62,938 bases of DNA from Vibrionaceae bacterium. Its GTDB lineage: Bacteria; Pseudomonadota; Gammaproteobacteria; Enterobacterales; Vibrionaceae. This document shows, piece by piece, positions 44,285 through 55,208 of the stretch. The stretch's first letter is position 1; each line of letters begins with the position of its first letter. Made by a program: the position numbers and the translations under genes. The notes under the pieces were generated by a model. That model was given only the letters and a program-made list of their open reading frames with translations. It did no database searches and had not been told where the DNA came from. The stretch spans positions 1 through 62,938 of the forward strand of contig JAAEZQ010000019.1 of assembly GCA_018222805.1 (NCBI GenBank), read 5' to 3'.

Positions 44285-46657
44285 CTACCAATTAAATAAC
44301 CCATTAATCCAGTTAGATTTTTTCTCACATTGCTGCTTTACCTGGCCTGTTTTATCCCAAACTGGCAATTTATATTCACTGCGGCAATTCATTTCCAACC
44401 CACCTTCGGCAGTTTGTTTGAAGCCGAGTGTCGTCACTTCCCTTGGCCAAGGCAACGTCAAACGTTCAGGAATACGCTGAGACAGATATTCTGCGTACAC
44501 ACGTAAAGCACCACTCGCTCCCGTTAGATTGGTTGGTTTGTTATCATCACGCCCCAGCCAGATAGTTGTGACTTCTCGGCCGTCGACTCCCACAAACCAG
44601 CTGTCGCGGGTATCATTACTGGTACCTGTTTTCCCCGCCAGTGCAGCCCATGCAAACTGGTTCTGCAAATAGCGCCCCGTCCCCTGAGCAACCCCTTGTT
44701 TCATAGCGTAAGTGGTTAGCCAAGCGGCTTGTTCATCAACCTCACGAGAAGAACGAGGAAGTGACTGATACAGAACATTCCCTTCCATGTCGATCACCGA
44801 ACGAAGTGCCGTTAATCTAGCTCGCTTACCTGAGTTTGTCAGAGTCTGATACATCTGAGCCACCTCAAGTGGCGTGAGTGAAAATGCGCCAAGGAACATG
44901 GAAGGCACAGGGCGAATTTCGTCTTTGCTTACACCCAAGCGCTCTAAGGTTCGGGTAACTTCAGGTATACCAAGCTCCATACCCAAACGCACCGTTGGCA
45001 CGTTAAGAGACTTCGCTAACGCTAGGAAGAGTGGAACATCACCACGATATTTACGATCGTAGTTACGCGGCGTCCAAACTGTGCCTTCGCTGCCTTTCAG
45101 ACTTAGTGGCGTGTCATGAAGCGTTGTACCCAAATTGTACTTTTCCGGTTGCTCCAGCGCAGTCAGGTAAATAGCGGGCTTCACCAAAGAACCAATAGGA
45201 CGGCGCGCATTAAGTGCTCGGTTAAAGCCCTCATAACCCGCTCGCTTCCCGCCAACCATCGCGCGGATTTCACCACTGTGGCGATCCACGGCAACCGCCG
45301 CAGCTTCCAGATCTTTACCACCTCGCTTAGACAAATCTGGGATCTTTTTAGCGATCGCCTTTTCCATTTTACTTTGCGACACCGGATCCAGTGAGGTGAA
45401 GACTCTTAACCCCGTTTCCTCCTTAAAGCGTTCACCTACTTTTTCTTTAAGCTCGATGTTCAATTGTTGGAAGTAAGCGGGCTGACGGCTGGCGATACGC
45501 GGGTTGCTTTGCGTATCTAGCGGGCGACTTGCTGCTTGATCATACTCTTGTGCCGTCAGTAGATTTTGTTGCATCAGCAGGCGTAGCACTAAATCACGGC
45601 GATCTTTGGTACGCTCTTGATAGCGAATAGGATTGTAATAAGACGGTCCTTTTACCATACCGACTAACATCGCAAGTTGATCAACGCGTAGCTCGTTGAT
45701 TGGCTGGCCAAAGTAGTAACGGGAGGCTAAACCAAAGCCATGGATCGCTTCACCACCACTTTGCCCGAGGTACACTTCATTTAGGTACGCTTCCAGAATA
45801 CGATCTTTGCTGTAGCGATAATCCAGAATCAACGCAATGTAAGCTTCTCGCAGCTTACGCCACAACGTCTTGTCACGGGTTAGAAATAAGTTTTTCGCCA
45901 ACTGCTGAGTCAGTGTACTGCCACCTTGGACCGTACGGCCTGCCTTAATATTTGCAACGAGCGCGCGTCCAATTGCCAGCGGAGAAACACCGTCATGTTG
46001 ATAAAAGTTTCGGTCTTCGGTAGCCAGTAGCGCATCAACCAAGATTTCCGGGAACTGATCCCGACGTAGAAAAAGTCGCTGCTCGTTCTGATCTTTTTCC
46101 AGCATACCCAGCATCTTAGGTTCAAGACGTAAATACCCAAGATCTCCTCTAGATTCCAAAGACTGAATACGTTGTAAACCACCGTCAGAGAAATGCAGCA
46201 TAACGTGGCGATCTGGCTCAGGGCCATCAGCGAACTCAAATGGACGACGAATTAGTTCAATGCGGGTAGAAGACGAAGAGTATTCTCCCGGATAACGAGG
46301 CGTGCTCACCTTTCGATAACTAAGTACATCCAATTCATTACGCAGCTCTTTGATGGTGATATTTTCACCCGGATTCAAATTCAGAATTCGCGCGTAAACA
46401 ACGGTTGGCAGTTCAAATAACTGGCCATCAAAGCGTTCTTTCACCACGCTATCTAAGTAAATCCCGACAAACACTAATACCGTGGCCAGCGCAATACCCG
46501 CTTTCCAGCCAAACGACCACAACGTTTTGAGCCACGAACGTTTCCCATTGCTCGGCTTCTTACCCGAGGTACGTTTGGTACGTTTTGCCGTACTTTTCGC
46601 CGCTGTTTTTTTCTTAGCTGGCGCTTTTTTTGTGCTTGGCTTTTTAGAGTTAGTCAT
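44285..46657 (-). CDS. mrcB: Penicillin-binding protein 1B
   Basis: A 790-residue bifunctional peptidoglycan synthase. A very basic Lys-rich cytoplasmic tail (1-45) precedes one transmembrane helix (about 50-70) and a UB2H domain (about 85-165), the docking site for its lipoprotein activator LpoB. The glycosyltransferase has E214 in ATEDRNFYQHDG. The transpeptidase has S490-L-V-K493, SLN in AKSLNVPTV, and KTGTSNDTRD. Its 5' end overlaps the hrpB stop by eight bases, so hrpB and mrcB are probably co-transcribed. Confidence 0.95.
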   Translation of the reverse strand: MTNSKKPSTKKAPAKKKTAAKSTAKRTKRTSGKKPSNGKRSWLKTLWSFGWKAGIALATVLVFVGIYLDSVVKERFDGQLFELPTVVYARILNLNPGENITIKELRNELDVLSYRKVSTPRYPGEYSSSSTRIELIRRPFEFADGPEPDRHVMLHFSDGGLQRIQSLESRGDLGYLRLEPKMLGMLEKDQNEQRLFLRRDQFPEILVDALLATEDRNFYQHDGVSPLAIGRALVANIKAGRTVQGGSTLTQQLAKNLFLTRDKTLWRKLREAYIALILDYRYSKDRILEAYLNEVYLGQSGGEAIHGFGLASRYYFGQPINELRVDQLAMLVGMVKGPSYYNPIRYQERTKDRRDLVLRLLMQQNLLTAQEYDQAASRPLDTQSNPRIASRQPAYFQQLNIELKEKVGERFKEETGLRVFTSLDPVSQSKMEKAIAKKIPDLSKRGGKDLEAAAVAVDRHSGEIRAMVGGKRAGYEGFNRALNARRPIGSLVKPAIYLTALEQPEKYNLGTTLHDTPLSLKGSEGTVWTPRNYDRKYRGDVPLFLALAKSLNVPTVRLGMELGIPEVTRTLERLGVSKDEIRPVPSMFLGAFSLTPLEVAQMYQTLTNSGKRARLTALRSVIDMEGNVLYQSLPRSSREVDEQAAWLTTYAMKQGVAQGTGRYLQNQFAWAALAGKTGTSNDTRDSWFVGVDGREVTTIWLGRDDNKPTNLTGASGALRVYAEYLSQRIPERLTLPWPREVTTLGFKQTAEGGLEMNCRSEYKLPVWDKTGQVKQQCEKKSNWINGLFNW

Positions 46658-49166
46658 TCTTCAATTGTCTTTTTGTTTTCGTTGTCGCTACATGGTTTGC
46701 GGGGTCGTCTGGCCATACGTGTTTCGGGTAGCGCCCTTTCATCTCTTTTTGCACATCTTTATAACTACCCTTCCAGAAGGCTGCGAGGTCTGTTGTCACC
46801 TGTAGTGGACGCTGCGCTGGAGAAAGTAACTCCAGCACCAAAGGTTTGCGCCCTAACGCAACGGTTGGCGATGCGCTTTCGCCAAATACTTCCTGCATTC
46901 TGACTGATAACACAGGTTCATGACCGTATTGGTATCGAATGCGTTTCTTTGTTCCCGTCGGTAGCTGATAGTACTCAGGTAGCCACTCATCAAGATTCTG
47001 ATTTAAGGGCCAACCTAGACGCGCATTCAACGCTTCAGTCAAATTAACTTTATTGAGATCTTTTACCGACGATACGGAAGCCATATACGGCTCTAGCCAC
47101 TCTTCCAATAATTCGAGTAAACTCGCGTCATCAAAGCTTGGCCAAGATTGCTCGGGTAACCAATCAATTGCGCAGCGAATACGTTCGAGCAAGCTTTCTG
47201 CCGCTGGCGACCAGTTTAGACTGCTCAATCCCTGACGACGGACATAAGTGAGTAAAGCTTGTGTCATTTTTTCTTTGCCCAGACTTGGCAACGACTCACG
47301 CGCTATCACCAACTGACCGAGTTTTTGTTGCCGCTCAGCGATTAAACGCCCTCTTTTTTCATCCCAGTCAACCAATTCTTCAGATGAAAATAGCGACTTG
47401 AACGTTGTTTGCAGTATGTTGACGTCCAGTTCACATGCCAAATGAATTTGACTCGAATTAGAATGTGAACGCATCAAGTCAATCGCAACCAAATACTCAC
47501 ACGCACCCAAGCTATCCTCAGGGCGACATTCCGCACCATGACCATTCGATAACGTGAATCGACCGTATTGATTGCTGCGTTGCTGCGCAATACGGTCCGG
47601 AAACGCCAGACTCAGGACCAGTGGCAGCGCACTCTCATCAACATCGCCAAGAGAAAAGGCACTATCCAGTTTGTGAGCTAAAGATTGCGCGCGTTTGAGC
47701 AGCAGTGACTTTTTCGGATGTATCCCTGTTACCCAGCGATGCAAGCTATGGGCAATATTGGTGACGTTTCTTTCTGGCTCTTCAATAAGGGCGACCGCTG
47801 CAAGCGCAGTATTTAACATCTTTTCACTGTGCTGCGCAGATTTAATCAACATAGCTGCAGCGCGAGGCTCAACACCAAGTTCATGCGCCTGCCTACCACC
47901 AGCCGTCAATTGACCTTGTTCGTTTATCAGTTCAAGAGACACCAGAAGTTGCTTGGCCTGATTTAAAGCCGCAAGCGAAGGAATATTGAGCCATTTGAGA
48001 TCCTGGATATCGCTCGCGCCCCAGAACGCTAGCTCCATAACCAAGCTCGCCAGATCAGAGTGCAGAATTTCTGGCTGTGGCACCGCTGGTTGCTGTTTGA
48101 ACTGACTTTCAGAATAGAGACGGACGCAAATCCCCTCTTCTATTCGACCTGCCCGTCCCATGCGCTGAATTGCGGAAGACTGGGCAATACGAACCTGCTC
48201 TAGGCGGGTGAGACCATTTTTTAGATCAAAACGCGCAATACGCTCTAAACCGGAATCTACGACAAGGCGAATACCTTCAATAGTCAGGGATGTTTCCGCG
48301 ATATTGGTTGCCAGCACGACTTTACGTTTCCCCTTTACCGCAGGAGAAATCGCCTTTTGCTGCTGAGCAAAACTAAGCTGGCCGTATAGAGGGCAAACTT
48401 CGACCTCATCAGGCAGAAGAGATAAGCGTTCTTCTACCTGCTTTATTGCAGCAACACCAGGAAGAAAGGCCAATAATGAGCCTGACTCTTTATTGATCAA
48501 ACTCTCTATCGTTTTTGCCATCACATTTGGCAAATGCTCATTAACTGCTAAAGGGGCGTAGCGCGTTTCAACATCAAAACTGCGCCCTTTTGATTCAATA
48601 AAACTCGCTTCGGGGAGCAAAGTTTGCAATGCATCTTGATCGAGCGTTGCCGACATCACCACCAACTTGAGATCATCACGCAACGCTTCCTGAACTTCTA
48701 AACTGAATGCCAACGCTGTGTCCGCATGGATACTACGCTCATGAAATTCATCGAAAATCAGTAGATCGACCCCATCCAGTTCAGGGTCATTTTGAATCAT
48801 GCGAGTCATGATCCCTTCCGTCACAATCTCCAATTGCGTTGCAGCGCTTACCTTTGTCTCACCGCGAACGCGATACCCGACTCTCTGCCCAACTTGCTCC
48901 CCTAATTGCTCAGACAAATACCGAGCGATATTTCGGGCTGCCAATCGTCTTGGCTCCAGCATAATAATTTTACCAGTCACCGATTGGTGCTTAAGTAGTT
49001 GGAGAGGAAAGTAAGTCGACTTACCCGCACCTGGCGCTGCTTTAAGGATGACCTGATGTTGGTTTTTGACCGCGGTAAGTAACTGAGGCATCACGGCTTC
49101 AATCGGCAATTGTGACAAAGGAAATACCTTATGGTGTAATGATGGCAACATTGTACATAAAAACAT
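46650..49166 (-). CDS. hrpB: ATP-dependent RNA helicase HrpB
   Basis: An 838-residue DEAH-type helicase. Walker A is AAPGAGKST, motif II is the HrpB variant DEFH (FDEFHERS), motif III is SAT and motif VI is QRMGRAGR. The helicase-associated and HrpB-specific C-terminal regions follow. The RNA target is unknown. An alternative start at 49151 (MLPSLHHKV) would drop five residues, and neither start has a well-spaced ribosome binding site. The gene is divergent from sfsA, with only 19 bp between start codons, so the promoters overlap. Confidence 0.9.
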   Translation of the reverse strand: MFLCTMLPSLHHKVFPLSQLPIEAVMPQLLTAVKNQHQVILKAAPGAGKSTYFPLQLLKHQSVTGKIIMLEPRRLAARNIARYLSEQLGEQVGQRVGYRVRGETKVSAATQLEIVTEGIMTRMIQNDPELDGVDLLIFDEFHERSIHADTALAFSLEVQEALRDDLKLVVMSATLDQDALQTLLPEASFIESKGRSFDVETRYAPLAVNEHLPNVMAKTIESLINKESGSLLAFLPGVAAIKQVEERLSLLPDEVEVCPLYGQLSFAQQQKAISPAVKGKRKVVLATNIAETSLTIEGIRLVVDSGLERIARFDLKNGLTRLEQVRIAQSSAIQRMGRAGRIEEGICVRLYSESQFKQQPAVPQPEILHSDLASLVMELAFWGASDIQDLKWLNIPSLAALNQAKQLLVSLELINEQGQLTAGGRQAHELGVEPRAAAMLIKSAQHSEKMLNTALAAVALIEEPERNVTNIAHSLHRWVTGIHPKKSLLLKRAQSLAHKLDSAFSLGDVDESALPLVLSLAFPDRIAQQRSNQYGRFTLSNGHGAECRPEDSLGACEYLVAIDLMRSHSNSSQIHLACELDVNILQTTFKSLFSSEELVDWDEKRGRLIAERQQKLGQLVIARESLPSLGKEKMTQALLTYVRRQGLSSLNWSPAAESLLERIRCAIDWLPEQSWPSFDDASLLELLEEWLEPYMASVSSVKDLNKVNLTEALNARLGWPLNQNLDEWLPEYYQLPTGTKKRIRYQYGHEPVLSVRMQEVFGESASPTVALGRKPLVLELLSPAQRPLQVTTDLAAFWKGSYKDVQKEMKGRYPKHVWPDDPANHVATTKTKRQLKND

Positions 49167-49185
49167 TCCTGTCTAAATAAGCAAA

Positions 49186-49914
49186 ATGCATTTCGAACCC
49201 GCTTTAGAGTCAGCGACTCTACTCAAACGCTACAAACGCTTCCTTGCCGATATTGAGCTTGATAACGGTGAAATTCGCACCATCCATTGTGCCAATACTG
49301 GTGCGATGACAGGCTGCGCCACGCCAGGTAATAAAATTTGGTACTCAACGTCCGATAACCCTAAACGCAAATACCCCAATAGCTGGGAGCTAAGTGAAAC
49401 CAAGCTCGGTCATCGTATATGCATCAATACCGCGCGTGCCAACCAATTAGCGATTGAGGCAATTGAAAACAATATCATTTCAGAGCTTTGCGGTTACGAC
49501 ACACTTCAAACTGAAGTGAAATATGGCAATGAAAATAGCCGAATTGATATCTTGCTCAGCGCAAGTGATAAACCAAAGTGTTATATAGAAGTGAAAAGCG
49601 TCACTCTTCTTGATGAAACTCACTCGGATGGGCAAGGATACTTCCCCGATGCAGTCACTACTCGAGGACAAAAGCACCTGAGAGAGCTCACAGAAATGGC
49701 ACAAAATGGAAGTAGAGCCATACTTTTATTTACTGTTTTACATTCGGGTATTGAAAAAGTATCTGCGGCACACCATATAGACGCAAAATATTCACAATTA
49801 CTCAAACAAGCACAAGACGCTGGAGTCGAAGTTCTCTGCTATAAAGCTGAACTAAGCAGTACTGACATATCGCTAATTTCCGCTGTTGATTTCATCAATT
49901 TAGAGAAAAAATGA
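49186..49914 (+). CDS. sfsA: Sugar fermentation stimulation protein SfsA
   Basis: A 242-residue protein of the SfsA family, with an OB-like N-terminal part and a nuclease-fold C-terminal part. The second part holds the conserved ExK-type residues in RIDILLS and [11 protein letters not shown] (about 118-148). The molecular role is not settled. The name comes from a maltose phenotype in E. coli. It precedes dksA, as in other gamma-proteobacteria. Confidence 0.9.
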   Translation: MHFEPALESATLLKRYKRFLADIELDNGEIRTIHCANTGAMTGCATPGNKIWYSTSDNPKRKYPNSWELSETKLGHRICINTARANQLAIEAIENNIISELCGYDTLQTEVKYGNENSRIDILLSASDKPKCYIEVKSVTLLDETHSDGQGYFPDAVTTRGQKHLRELTEMAQNGSRAILLFTVLHSGIEKVSAAHHIDAKYSQLLKQAQDAGVEVLCYKAELSSTDISLISAVDFINLEKK

Positions 49915-50038
49915 TGTTATCTTCACATTGACGATAAGATTGCAAATCAGTAATTGCCTGCACCGCCTCTTTTTGCTATAGATACCCGCCTTAAATAGAC
50001 TGCGAAGCAGTTGACTAGGTGTAAGTAGGAGATGCTGT

Positions 50039-50485
50039 ATGCCAGAATCAAAGAAAAAAACGATTGGCATCCTAGCCATTGCAGGCGTGGAGCCATATCA
50101 GGAAAAACCTGGTGAAGAATACATGTCACCAGAGCAGGTTGAACACTTTACGAAAATCCTAACGGCTTGGCGTGATCAACTAAGATCTGAAGTGGACCGT
50201 ACTGTTCACCACATGCAGGACGAAGCAGCAAACTTCCCTGATCCAGTGGACCGCGCCTCTCAAGAGGAAGAGTTCAGCCTAGAACTGCGTAATCGTGACC
50301 GTGAGCGCCGTTTGATCAAGAAGATTGAAAAGACGTTAGATAAAATCGAAGAAGATGACTTCGGCTTTTGTGAGTCTTGCGGCGTAGAGATCGGCATTCG
50401 CCGTCTTGAAGCACGCCCGACTGCCGATCTTTGTATCGACTGCAAAACACTTGCAGAAATCAAAGAGAAGCAGATGCAAGGCTAA
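50039..50485 (+). CDS. dksA: RNA polymerase-binding transcription factor DksA
   Basis: A 148-residue partner of ppGpp that enters the RNA polymerase secondary channel and resets rRNA and amino-acid promoters. The coiled coil (about 35-105) has tip aspartates D68 and D71, equivalent to E. coli D71 and D74. The zinc finger cysteines C111, C114, C132 and C135 are all present, so this is the zinc-bound form. A terminator separates it from gluQ. Confidence 0.97.
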   Translation: MPESKKKTIGILAIAGVEPYQEKPGEEYMSPEQVEHFTKILTAWRDQLRSEVDRTVHHMQDEAANFPDPVDRASQEEEFSLELRNRDRERRLIKKIEKTLDKIEEDDFGFCESCGVEIGIRRLEARPTADLCIDCKTLAEIKEKQMQG

Positions 50486-50506
50486 CACCACGCATTTTTA
50501 TTATGG

Positions 50507-50529
50507 AAGGGAGCTCTGGCTCCCTTTTT
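50507..50529 (+). terminator. Terminator between dksA and gluQ
   Basis: An 8-bp stem (50507-50514 with 50519-50526, core GGGAGC/GCTCCC) is followed by TTTT. In Shigella a terminator at the same place limits gluQ expression from the dksA promoter. Confidence 0.85.
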
Positions 50530-50560
50530 GTTTTGGCTTATCTGTTAGAGATTCATACAC

Positions 50561-51424
50561 ATGACAAGCTATGTTGGCCGATTCGCCCCATCTCCTTCAG
50601 GGCCATTGCATTTTGGCTCACTGGTAGCCGCCCTTGGCAGTTATTTTCAGGCAAAAGCGAACCATGGAACATGGTTAGTTCGCATAGAAGACCTAGATCC
50701 TCCAAGGGAAATGCCCGGCGCAACACAAGCTATTCTGGAAGCACTGCAAGCTTACCAATTACATTGGGATGGCGAGGTGGTCTATCAGAGTCGGCGTCAT
50801 CATCTCTACCAAGCTCAAATAGATACTTGGCTAGAAAGTGGTGATGCGTATTATTGCCAGTGTACACGCAAACAAATAAAACAGCATGGTGGTTTTTATC
50901 CGGGCACTTGCCGAGATAAAAACTTGAAAGAAGGCGCAATACGCCTAAAAATGACCAAACCTATCGCCAGTTTCATCGACCTGAAACATGGAACCATAAC
51001 GATTCCTGAACAACTGGTTAATGAAGATTTCATTATTAAACGTCGAGATGGATTATTTGCTTATAATCTTGCGGTAGTATTGGATGATATCGACCAAGGG
51101 GTGACTGAAGTCGTTCGTGGCGCCGATTTAATCGAGCCGACAGGACGTCAGATCAGCTTGTACCAAATTCTAGGTCAACCCGAAGTAAGTTACTTGCACT
51201 TACCATTGGCGATAGATAACAACGGCAATAAACTGTCGAAACAAAATCACGCGACGGCTATTGATATTGACAACCCGAAGCCAGCACTACTAAAGGCTAT
51301 GACGTTTTTGGGCTTTGATATACCAGAAGAAATACGAGCCTCAGATATTGCGAATATTCTTCGCTGGGGCTGCGAGAACTGGCAGTTAGAACAGCTACCA
51401 ACAGAGATCGAAATCACAGCATGA
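50561..51424 (+). CDS. gluQ: Glutamyl-Q tRNA(Asp) synthetase
   Basis: A 287-residue GluRS paralogue lacking the anticodon-binding domain. It attaches glutamate to the queuosine base at position 34 of tRNA-Asp. The HIGH-like motif is in FAPSPSGPLHFGSLVAALG, and the second signature is NKLSKQNHA. A zinc-binding cluster is visible in YYCQCTRKQ and GTCRDK. It follows dksA, the standard arrangement. Confidence 0.93.
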   Translation: MTSYVGRFAPSPSGPLHFGSLVAALGSYFQAKANHGTWLVRIEDLDPPREMPGATQAILEALQAYQLHWDGEVVYQSRRHHLYQAQIDTWLESGDAYYCQCTRKQIKQHGGFYPGTCRDKNLKEGAIRLKMTKPIASFIDLKHGTITIPEQLVNEDFIIKRRDGLFAYNLAVVLDDIDQGVTEVVRGADLIEPTGRQISLYQILGQPEVSYLHLPLAIDNNGNKLSKQNHATAIDIDNPKPALLKAMTFLGFDIPEEIRASDIANILRWGCENWQLEQLPTEIEITA

Positions 51425-51524
51425 TTCTCAAATGGCGCTGTGTAGTGCTATCATTAGCCGCAAATCTGCCCGAGGGCACCAAAACTAACCAAAGCAAAAT
51501 TGGATTAAACCCAGTTATTGCCAG

Positions 51525-52889
51525 ATGCACATGAATACAAACGACTATACACCAAGCGAACCTGCCACAATCCCAGAGCTCGCTCTCAATGTAATAACTC
51601 GTGAAGAGCACAACATTTCGCGTAAGCAGATCAGTGACAATGCACTGAAGGTACTGTACCGCCTTAATGGTGCTGGTTTCGATGCTTTTCTTGTGGGTGG
51701 CGGGGTTCGAGATTTACTGCTTGGACAGAGACCGAAAGACTTTGATATTGCAACGAATGCAACGCCAGAGCAAATAAAACAGCTGTTCAGAAACTGCCGC
51801 TTGATTGGGCGCCGTTTCCGATTGGCGCACATCATGTTTGGCCGAGACATCATTGAAGTCGCGACCTTCCGTGGCCACCATCAAGAGCAGAAAAACAAAA
51901 GTATTTCTCAGCAATCAAAAGAAGGTATGCTGCTACGCGACAACGTGTATGGCACCATCGATGAAGATGCAGAACGCCGAGATTTCACGATCAACTCGAT
52001 GTACTACAACATCGCTGATTACTCTATTCACGATTATGCTCGTGGTATCGAGGACTTAGAAGATCGTCTGATTCGCCTGATCGGAGATCCAGAAACCCGT
52101 TATCGCGAAGATCCCGTACGCATGCTGCGTGCCATTCGTTTCGCAGTAAAGCTCGATTTTGATATCGAAGAAGACACAGCAGCGCCAATCGAAGAAATGT
52201 CGACTCTACTGCGTGATATCCCATCCGCGCGTCTTTTCGAAGAGTCATTAAAGCTATTGCAGTCTGGACATGGTTTAGAGACCTATCACCTGCTGCGTGA
52301 ATACAACCTATTCCAACAGCTTTTCCCGACCATTTCTGAGCACTTCACTGAAGATTACTCATCACACACAGAGCAGATGCTGGATTTAGTCCTCGATTCC
52401 ACAGATATGCGAATCGAAGAAGGTAAACGCATCAATCCTGCGTTTATGTTCGCAGCCATGCTGTGGTACCCACTGTGTGCCGTTGCCGAGAAACTGATGG
52501 AACAACGCCATCTTGGTCATTACGATGCCATCATGGAAGCAAGTAACATCATTCTTGATGAGCAAGTTAGAACGATTGCGATCCCACGACGTCACACTGC
52601 AACTATTCGCGAGATTTGGCAACTGCAATTGCGCCTGCCACGACGTAACGGTAAGCGCGCCTCCCGTCTTATGGAATTGAACAAGTTCCGCGCGGGATTC
52701 GACTTCCTTGAAATGCGTGGCGAAATTGAAGGCGGCGAGACAGAGAAACTTGCCAAGTGGTGGGAAACTTTCCAGAATGCAGGCCGAGAAATGCGCCAGG
52801 CAATGGCAGCCGATCTCGACGACCAGGCTCCGAAAGGCCAGCGTCGCCGTAAAACTTACCGTAAGAAAAAGAGTAAGCCTAAGTCATGA
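51525..52889 (+). CDS. pcnB: Poly(A) polymerase I
   Basis: A 454-residue enzyme that adds 3' A tails to RNA and so promotes decay and plasmid copy control. The nucleotidyltransferase motif is LVGGGVRDLLLG (57-68) with catalytic D72-F-D74. A neck domain and an arginine/lysine-rich tail (KGQRRRKTYRKKK) follow. E. coli pcnB uses an AUU start and has a longer N-terminus. Here an in-frame stop lies only about 36 bases upstream of the ATG at 51525, so a long extension is excluded. It overlaps folK by four bases (ATGA). Confidence 0.93.
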   Translation: MHMNTNDYTPSEPATIPELALNVITREEHNISRKQISDNALKVLYRLNGAGFDAFLVGGGVRDLLLGQRPKDFDIATNATPEQIKQLFRNCRLIGRRFRLAHIMFGRDIIEVATFRGHHQEQKNKSISQQSKEGMLLRDNVYGTIDEDAERRDFTINSMYYNIADYSIHDYARGIEDLEDRLIRLIGDPETRYREDPVRMLRAIRFAVKLDFDIEEDTAAPIEEMSTLLRDIPSARLFEESLKLLQSGHGLETYHLLREYNLFQQLFPTISEHFTEDYSSHTEQMLDLVLDSTDMRIEEGKRINPAFMFAAMLWYPLCAVAEKLMEQRHLGHYDAIMEASNIILDEQVRTIAIPRRHTATIREIWQLQLRLPRRNGKRASRLMELNKFRAGFDFLEMRGEIEGGETEKLAKWWETFQNAGREMRQAMAADLDDQAPKGQRRRKTYRKKKSKPKS

Positions 52890-53371
52890 TCACAGCGTAC
52901 ATTGCGGTAGGCAGTAACTTGGCTGATCCTGTCAGCCAAGCGAAACAAGCAATCGAAGCTCTAAAAGCACTGCCAGAATCAACATTTGTAAAAGCGTCAG
53001 AGCTATACAGCAGCACGCCAATGGGTCCACAAAATCAGCCGGATTACATTAATGCGGTTGTGGCAATTGAAACCAATTTGACGCCTTTGCAACTGCTTGA
53101 TTGCACCCAAGCAATTGAGCAAGAGCAAGGACGTGTCCGTAAAGATGAGCGTTGGGGGCCAAGAACACTGGATCTCGACATTATACTTTACGGCAATGAG
53201 GTGATTAATTCCGAAAGACTGACCATTCCTCACTATGGAATGAAAGAACGCGAATTCGTGCTCTACCCTCTTGCGGAAATTGCACCAAGTTTACAACTCC
53301 CTGATGGGACTGAGGTCTCTTCACTACTGAAACAAGTAGATAGAAACGGCCTCAATATTTGGCAGTCATAG
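52886..53371 (+). CDS. folK: 6-hydroxymethyl-7,8-dihydropterin pyrophosphokinase (HPPK)
   Basis: A 161-residue enzyme of folate synthesis that transfers pyrophosphate from ATP to hydroxymethyl-dihydropterin. The signature RWGPRTLDLDIILYG (about residues 88-102) carries the two magnesium-binding aspartates. Translational coupling to pcnB is likely from the ATGA overlap. panB follows after 24 bases. Confidence 0.95.
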   Translation: MITAYIAVGSNLADPVSQAKQAIEALKALPESTFVKASELYSSTPMGPQNQPDYINAVVAIETNLTPLQLLDCTQAIEQEQGRVRKDERWGPRTLDLDIILYGNEVINSERLTIPHYGMKEREFVLYPLAEIAPSLQLPDGTEVSSLLKQVDRNGLNIWQS

Positions 53372-53395
53372 CCAACTCCTAGTAAGGATAAAACA

Positions 53396-54190
53396 ATGAA
53401 AAAAATGACCATCAACGACCTTATTAAATGCAAGCAAGAAGGTCGTAAATTTGCTACTTCAACGGCTTATGATGCCAGCTTTGCCCAACTTTTTGAAAGT
53501 CAGGAAATGCCTGTCCTGCTAGTCGGTGACTCACTAGGCATGGTTCTGCAAGGCGAAAAAGATACACTGCCTGTCACCGTAGAAGATATCGTCTACCATA
53601 CTCGCTGCGTTCGTGCAGGTAGCCCAAACTGTTTGCTGATGTCTGATATGCCATTCATGAGCTACGCAACGCCAGAGCAAGCCTGCGAAAATGCAGCAAA
53701 AATCATGCGTGCTGGCGCCAACATGGTGAAGATCGAAGGCGGTGAGTGGCTCGTCGATACTGTAAAAATGCTCACTGAGCGTGCGGTTCCAGTCTGTGCT
53801 CACTTAGGTCTGACACCTCAATCTGTGAACATCTTTGGTGGCTACAAAGTACAGGGCCGAGATCAGGAAAACGCAGATCGCATGGTCAAAGATGCACTGG
53901 CACTTCAAGAAGCTGGCGCTCAAATCATCCTACTAGAGTGTGTTCCTGCAGCTCTAGCAGAACGCATCACTCAATTGCTTGACGTACCAGTGATTGGTAT
54001 CGGTGCAGGTAATGTGACTGACGGTCAAATTCTTGTAATGCATGATATGTTTGGCATTTCTGCTAACTACATGCCTAAATTCTCCAAAAACTTTCTTGCT
54101 GAAACAGGTGATATGCGCAAAGCCGTTGCAAAATACATGGAAGATGTTGCAAACGGTGTATTCCCAGACGACGCTCATACCATTGCTTAG
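53396..54190 (+). CDS. panB: 3-methyl-2-oxobutanoate hydroxymethyltransferase
   Basis: A 264-residue TIM-barrel enzyme making ketopantoate, the first step to pantothenate and coenzyme A. The metal-binding residues lie in [10 protein letters not shown] and in MVKIEGGEW, and the downstream [10 protein letters not shown] motif is intact. TAAGGAT provides the ribosome binding site. It is followed by panC after 11 bases. Confidence 0.95.
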   Translation: MKKMTINDLIKCKQEGRKFATSTAYDASFAQLFESQEMPVLLVGDSLGMVLQGEKDTLPVTVEDIVYHTRCVRAGSPNCLLMSDMPFMSYATPEQACENAAKIMRAGANMVKIEGGEWLVDTVKMLTERAVPVCAHLGLTPQSVNIFGGYKVQGRDQENADRMVKDALALQEAGAQIILLECVPAALAERITQLLDVPVIGIGAGNVTDGQILVMHDMFGISANYMPKFSKNFLAETGDMRKAVAKYMEDVANGVFPDDAHTIA

Positions 54191-54201
54191 AGGATAAGTG
54201 A

Positions 54202-55107
54202 ATGCAAACTTTTGCGGAAATTTCGGCGGTTCGTGAACAGGTAAAAACCTATAAGCGTGAAGGACGTAAAATCGCGTTTGTCCCAACAATGGGCAATCTT
54301 CATGACGGTCACTTAACGCTCGTTCGTAAAGCTCGTGAATATGCTGATGTTGTTGTCGTAAGCATCTTTGTTAATCCGATGCAGTTTGAACGTGCTGACG
54401 ATTTAAGTAACTACCCGCGAACATTAGATGAAGACCTTAGCAAACTAAATGCTGAAGGGGTTGAGCTAGTGTTCACTCCGACACCGGAGATTATCTATCC
54501 TGAAGGCTTAGATAAGCAGACCTTTGTCGATGTACCAGGTCTTTCGACCACTTTAGAAGGCGCCTCTCGTCCAGGTCACTTCCGCGGTGTAACAACCATC
54601 GTCAATAAGTTGTTTAACATTGTCCAGCCAGATCTCGCTTGTTTCGGCGAAAAAGACTTTCAGCAACTTGCCGTGATTCGCAAGATGGTCGATGACCTAG
54701 CAATGGATATTGAAATCGTAGGTGTGCCAACTGTTCGTGAAATGGACGGGCTTGCGATGAGCTCTCGAAATGGCCTGCTCACACTTGATCAACGTCAACG
54801 TGCCCCTGTACTTGCACGCACAATGCGTTGGATTAGCAGTGCAATGCGTGGCGGACGTGATGATTATGCTTCAATTATTGAAGATGCAAGCGATCAGCTT
54901 AGAGCTGCCGGGTTACACCCGGATGAGATATTTATCCGTGATGCTCGCACCTTAGATGCGATCACCGCAGACACAACGCAAGCCGTTATTCTGATGTCAG
55001 CATTCTTAGGTAACGTTCGTCTGATCGACAATCAAACCGTCGATATGGCAATTGAAGCTAAAGATAATTCTGAGCCGAACGATGGCAGCTCAGGCGATGC
55101 AGTGTAA
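54202..55107 (+). CDS. panC: Pantoate-beta-alanine ligase
   Basis: A 301-residue enzyme that joins pantoate and beta-alanine with ATP. The HIGH-type motif is [14 protein letters not shown] (about 29-42), and the second motif is MSSRNGLL (about 187-194). It is about 18 residues longer than E. coli PanC because of a polar acidic tail after the family's usual end, which looks like a lineage extension. It is the last gene of the pcnB-folK-panB-panC run. Confidence 0.95.
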   Translation: MQTFAEISAVREQVKTYKREGRKIAFVPTMGNLHDGHLTLVRKAREYADVVVVSIFVNPMQFERADDLSNYPRTLDEDLSKLNAEGVELVFTPTPEIIYPEGLDKQTFVDVPGLSTTLEGASRPGHFRGVTTIVNKLFNIVQPDLACFGEKDFQQLAVIRKMVDDLAMDIEIVGVPTVREMDGLAMSSRNGLLTLDQRQRAPVLARTMRWISSAMRGGRDDYASIIEDASDQLRAAGLHPDEIFIRDARTLDAITADTTQAVILMSAFLGNVRLIDNQTVDMAIEAKDNSEPNDGSSGDAV

Positions 55108-55121
55108 GTAAAAGTAAAAAG

Positions 55122-55151
55122 AAAAGGTCGACTTCGAGTCGACCTTTTTTG
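55122..55151. terminator. Bidirectional terminator between panC and the ABC exporter
   Basis: A 12-bp stem (55122-55133 with 55137-55148, core GGTCGACT/AGTCGACC) has A-rich sequence on the left and T on the right. It can serve both panC and the converging permease gene. Confidence 0.9.
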
Positions 55152-55208
55152 TCTCTATGTTCCGTCAAAAACAGGGTCGGCAGTATATCAGCCCTGATTT
55201 AGGATATG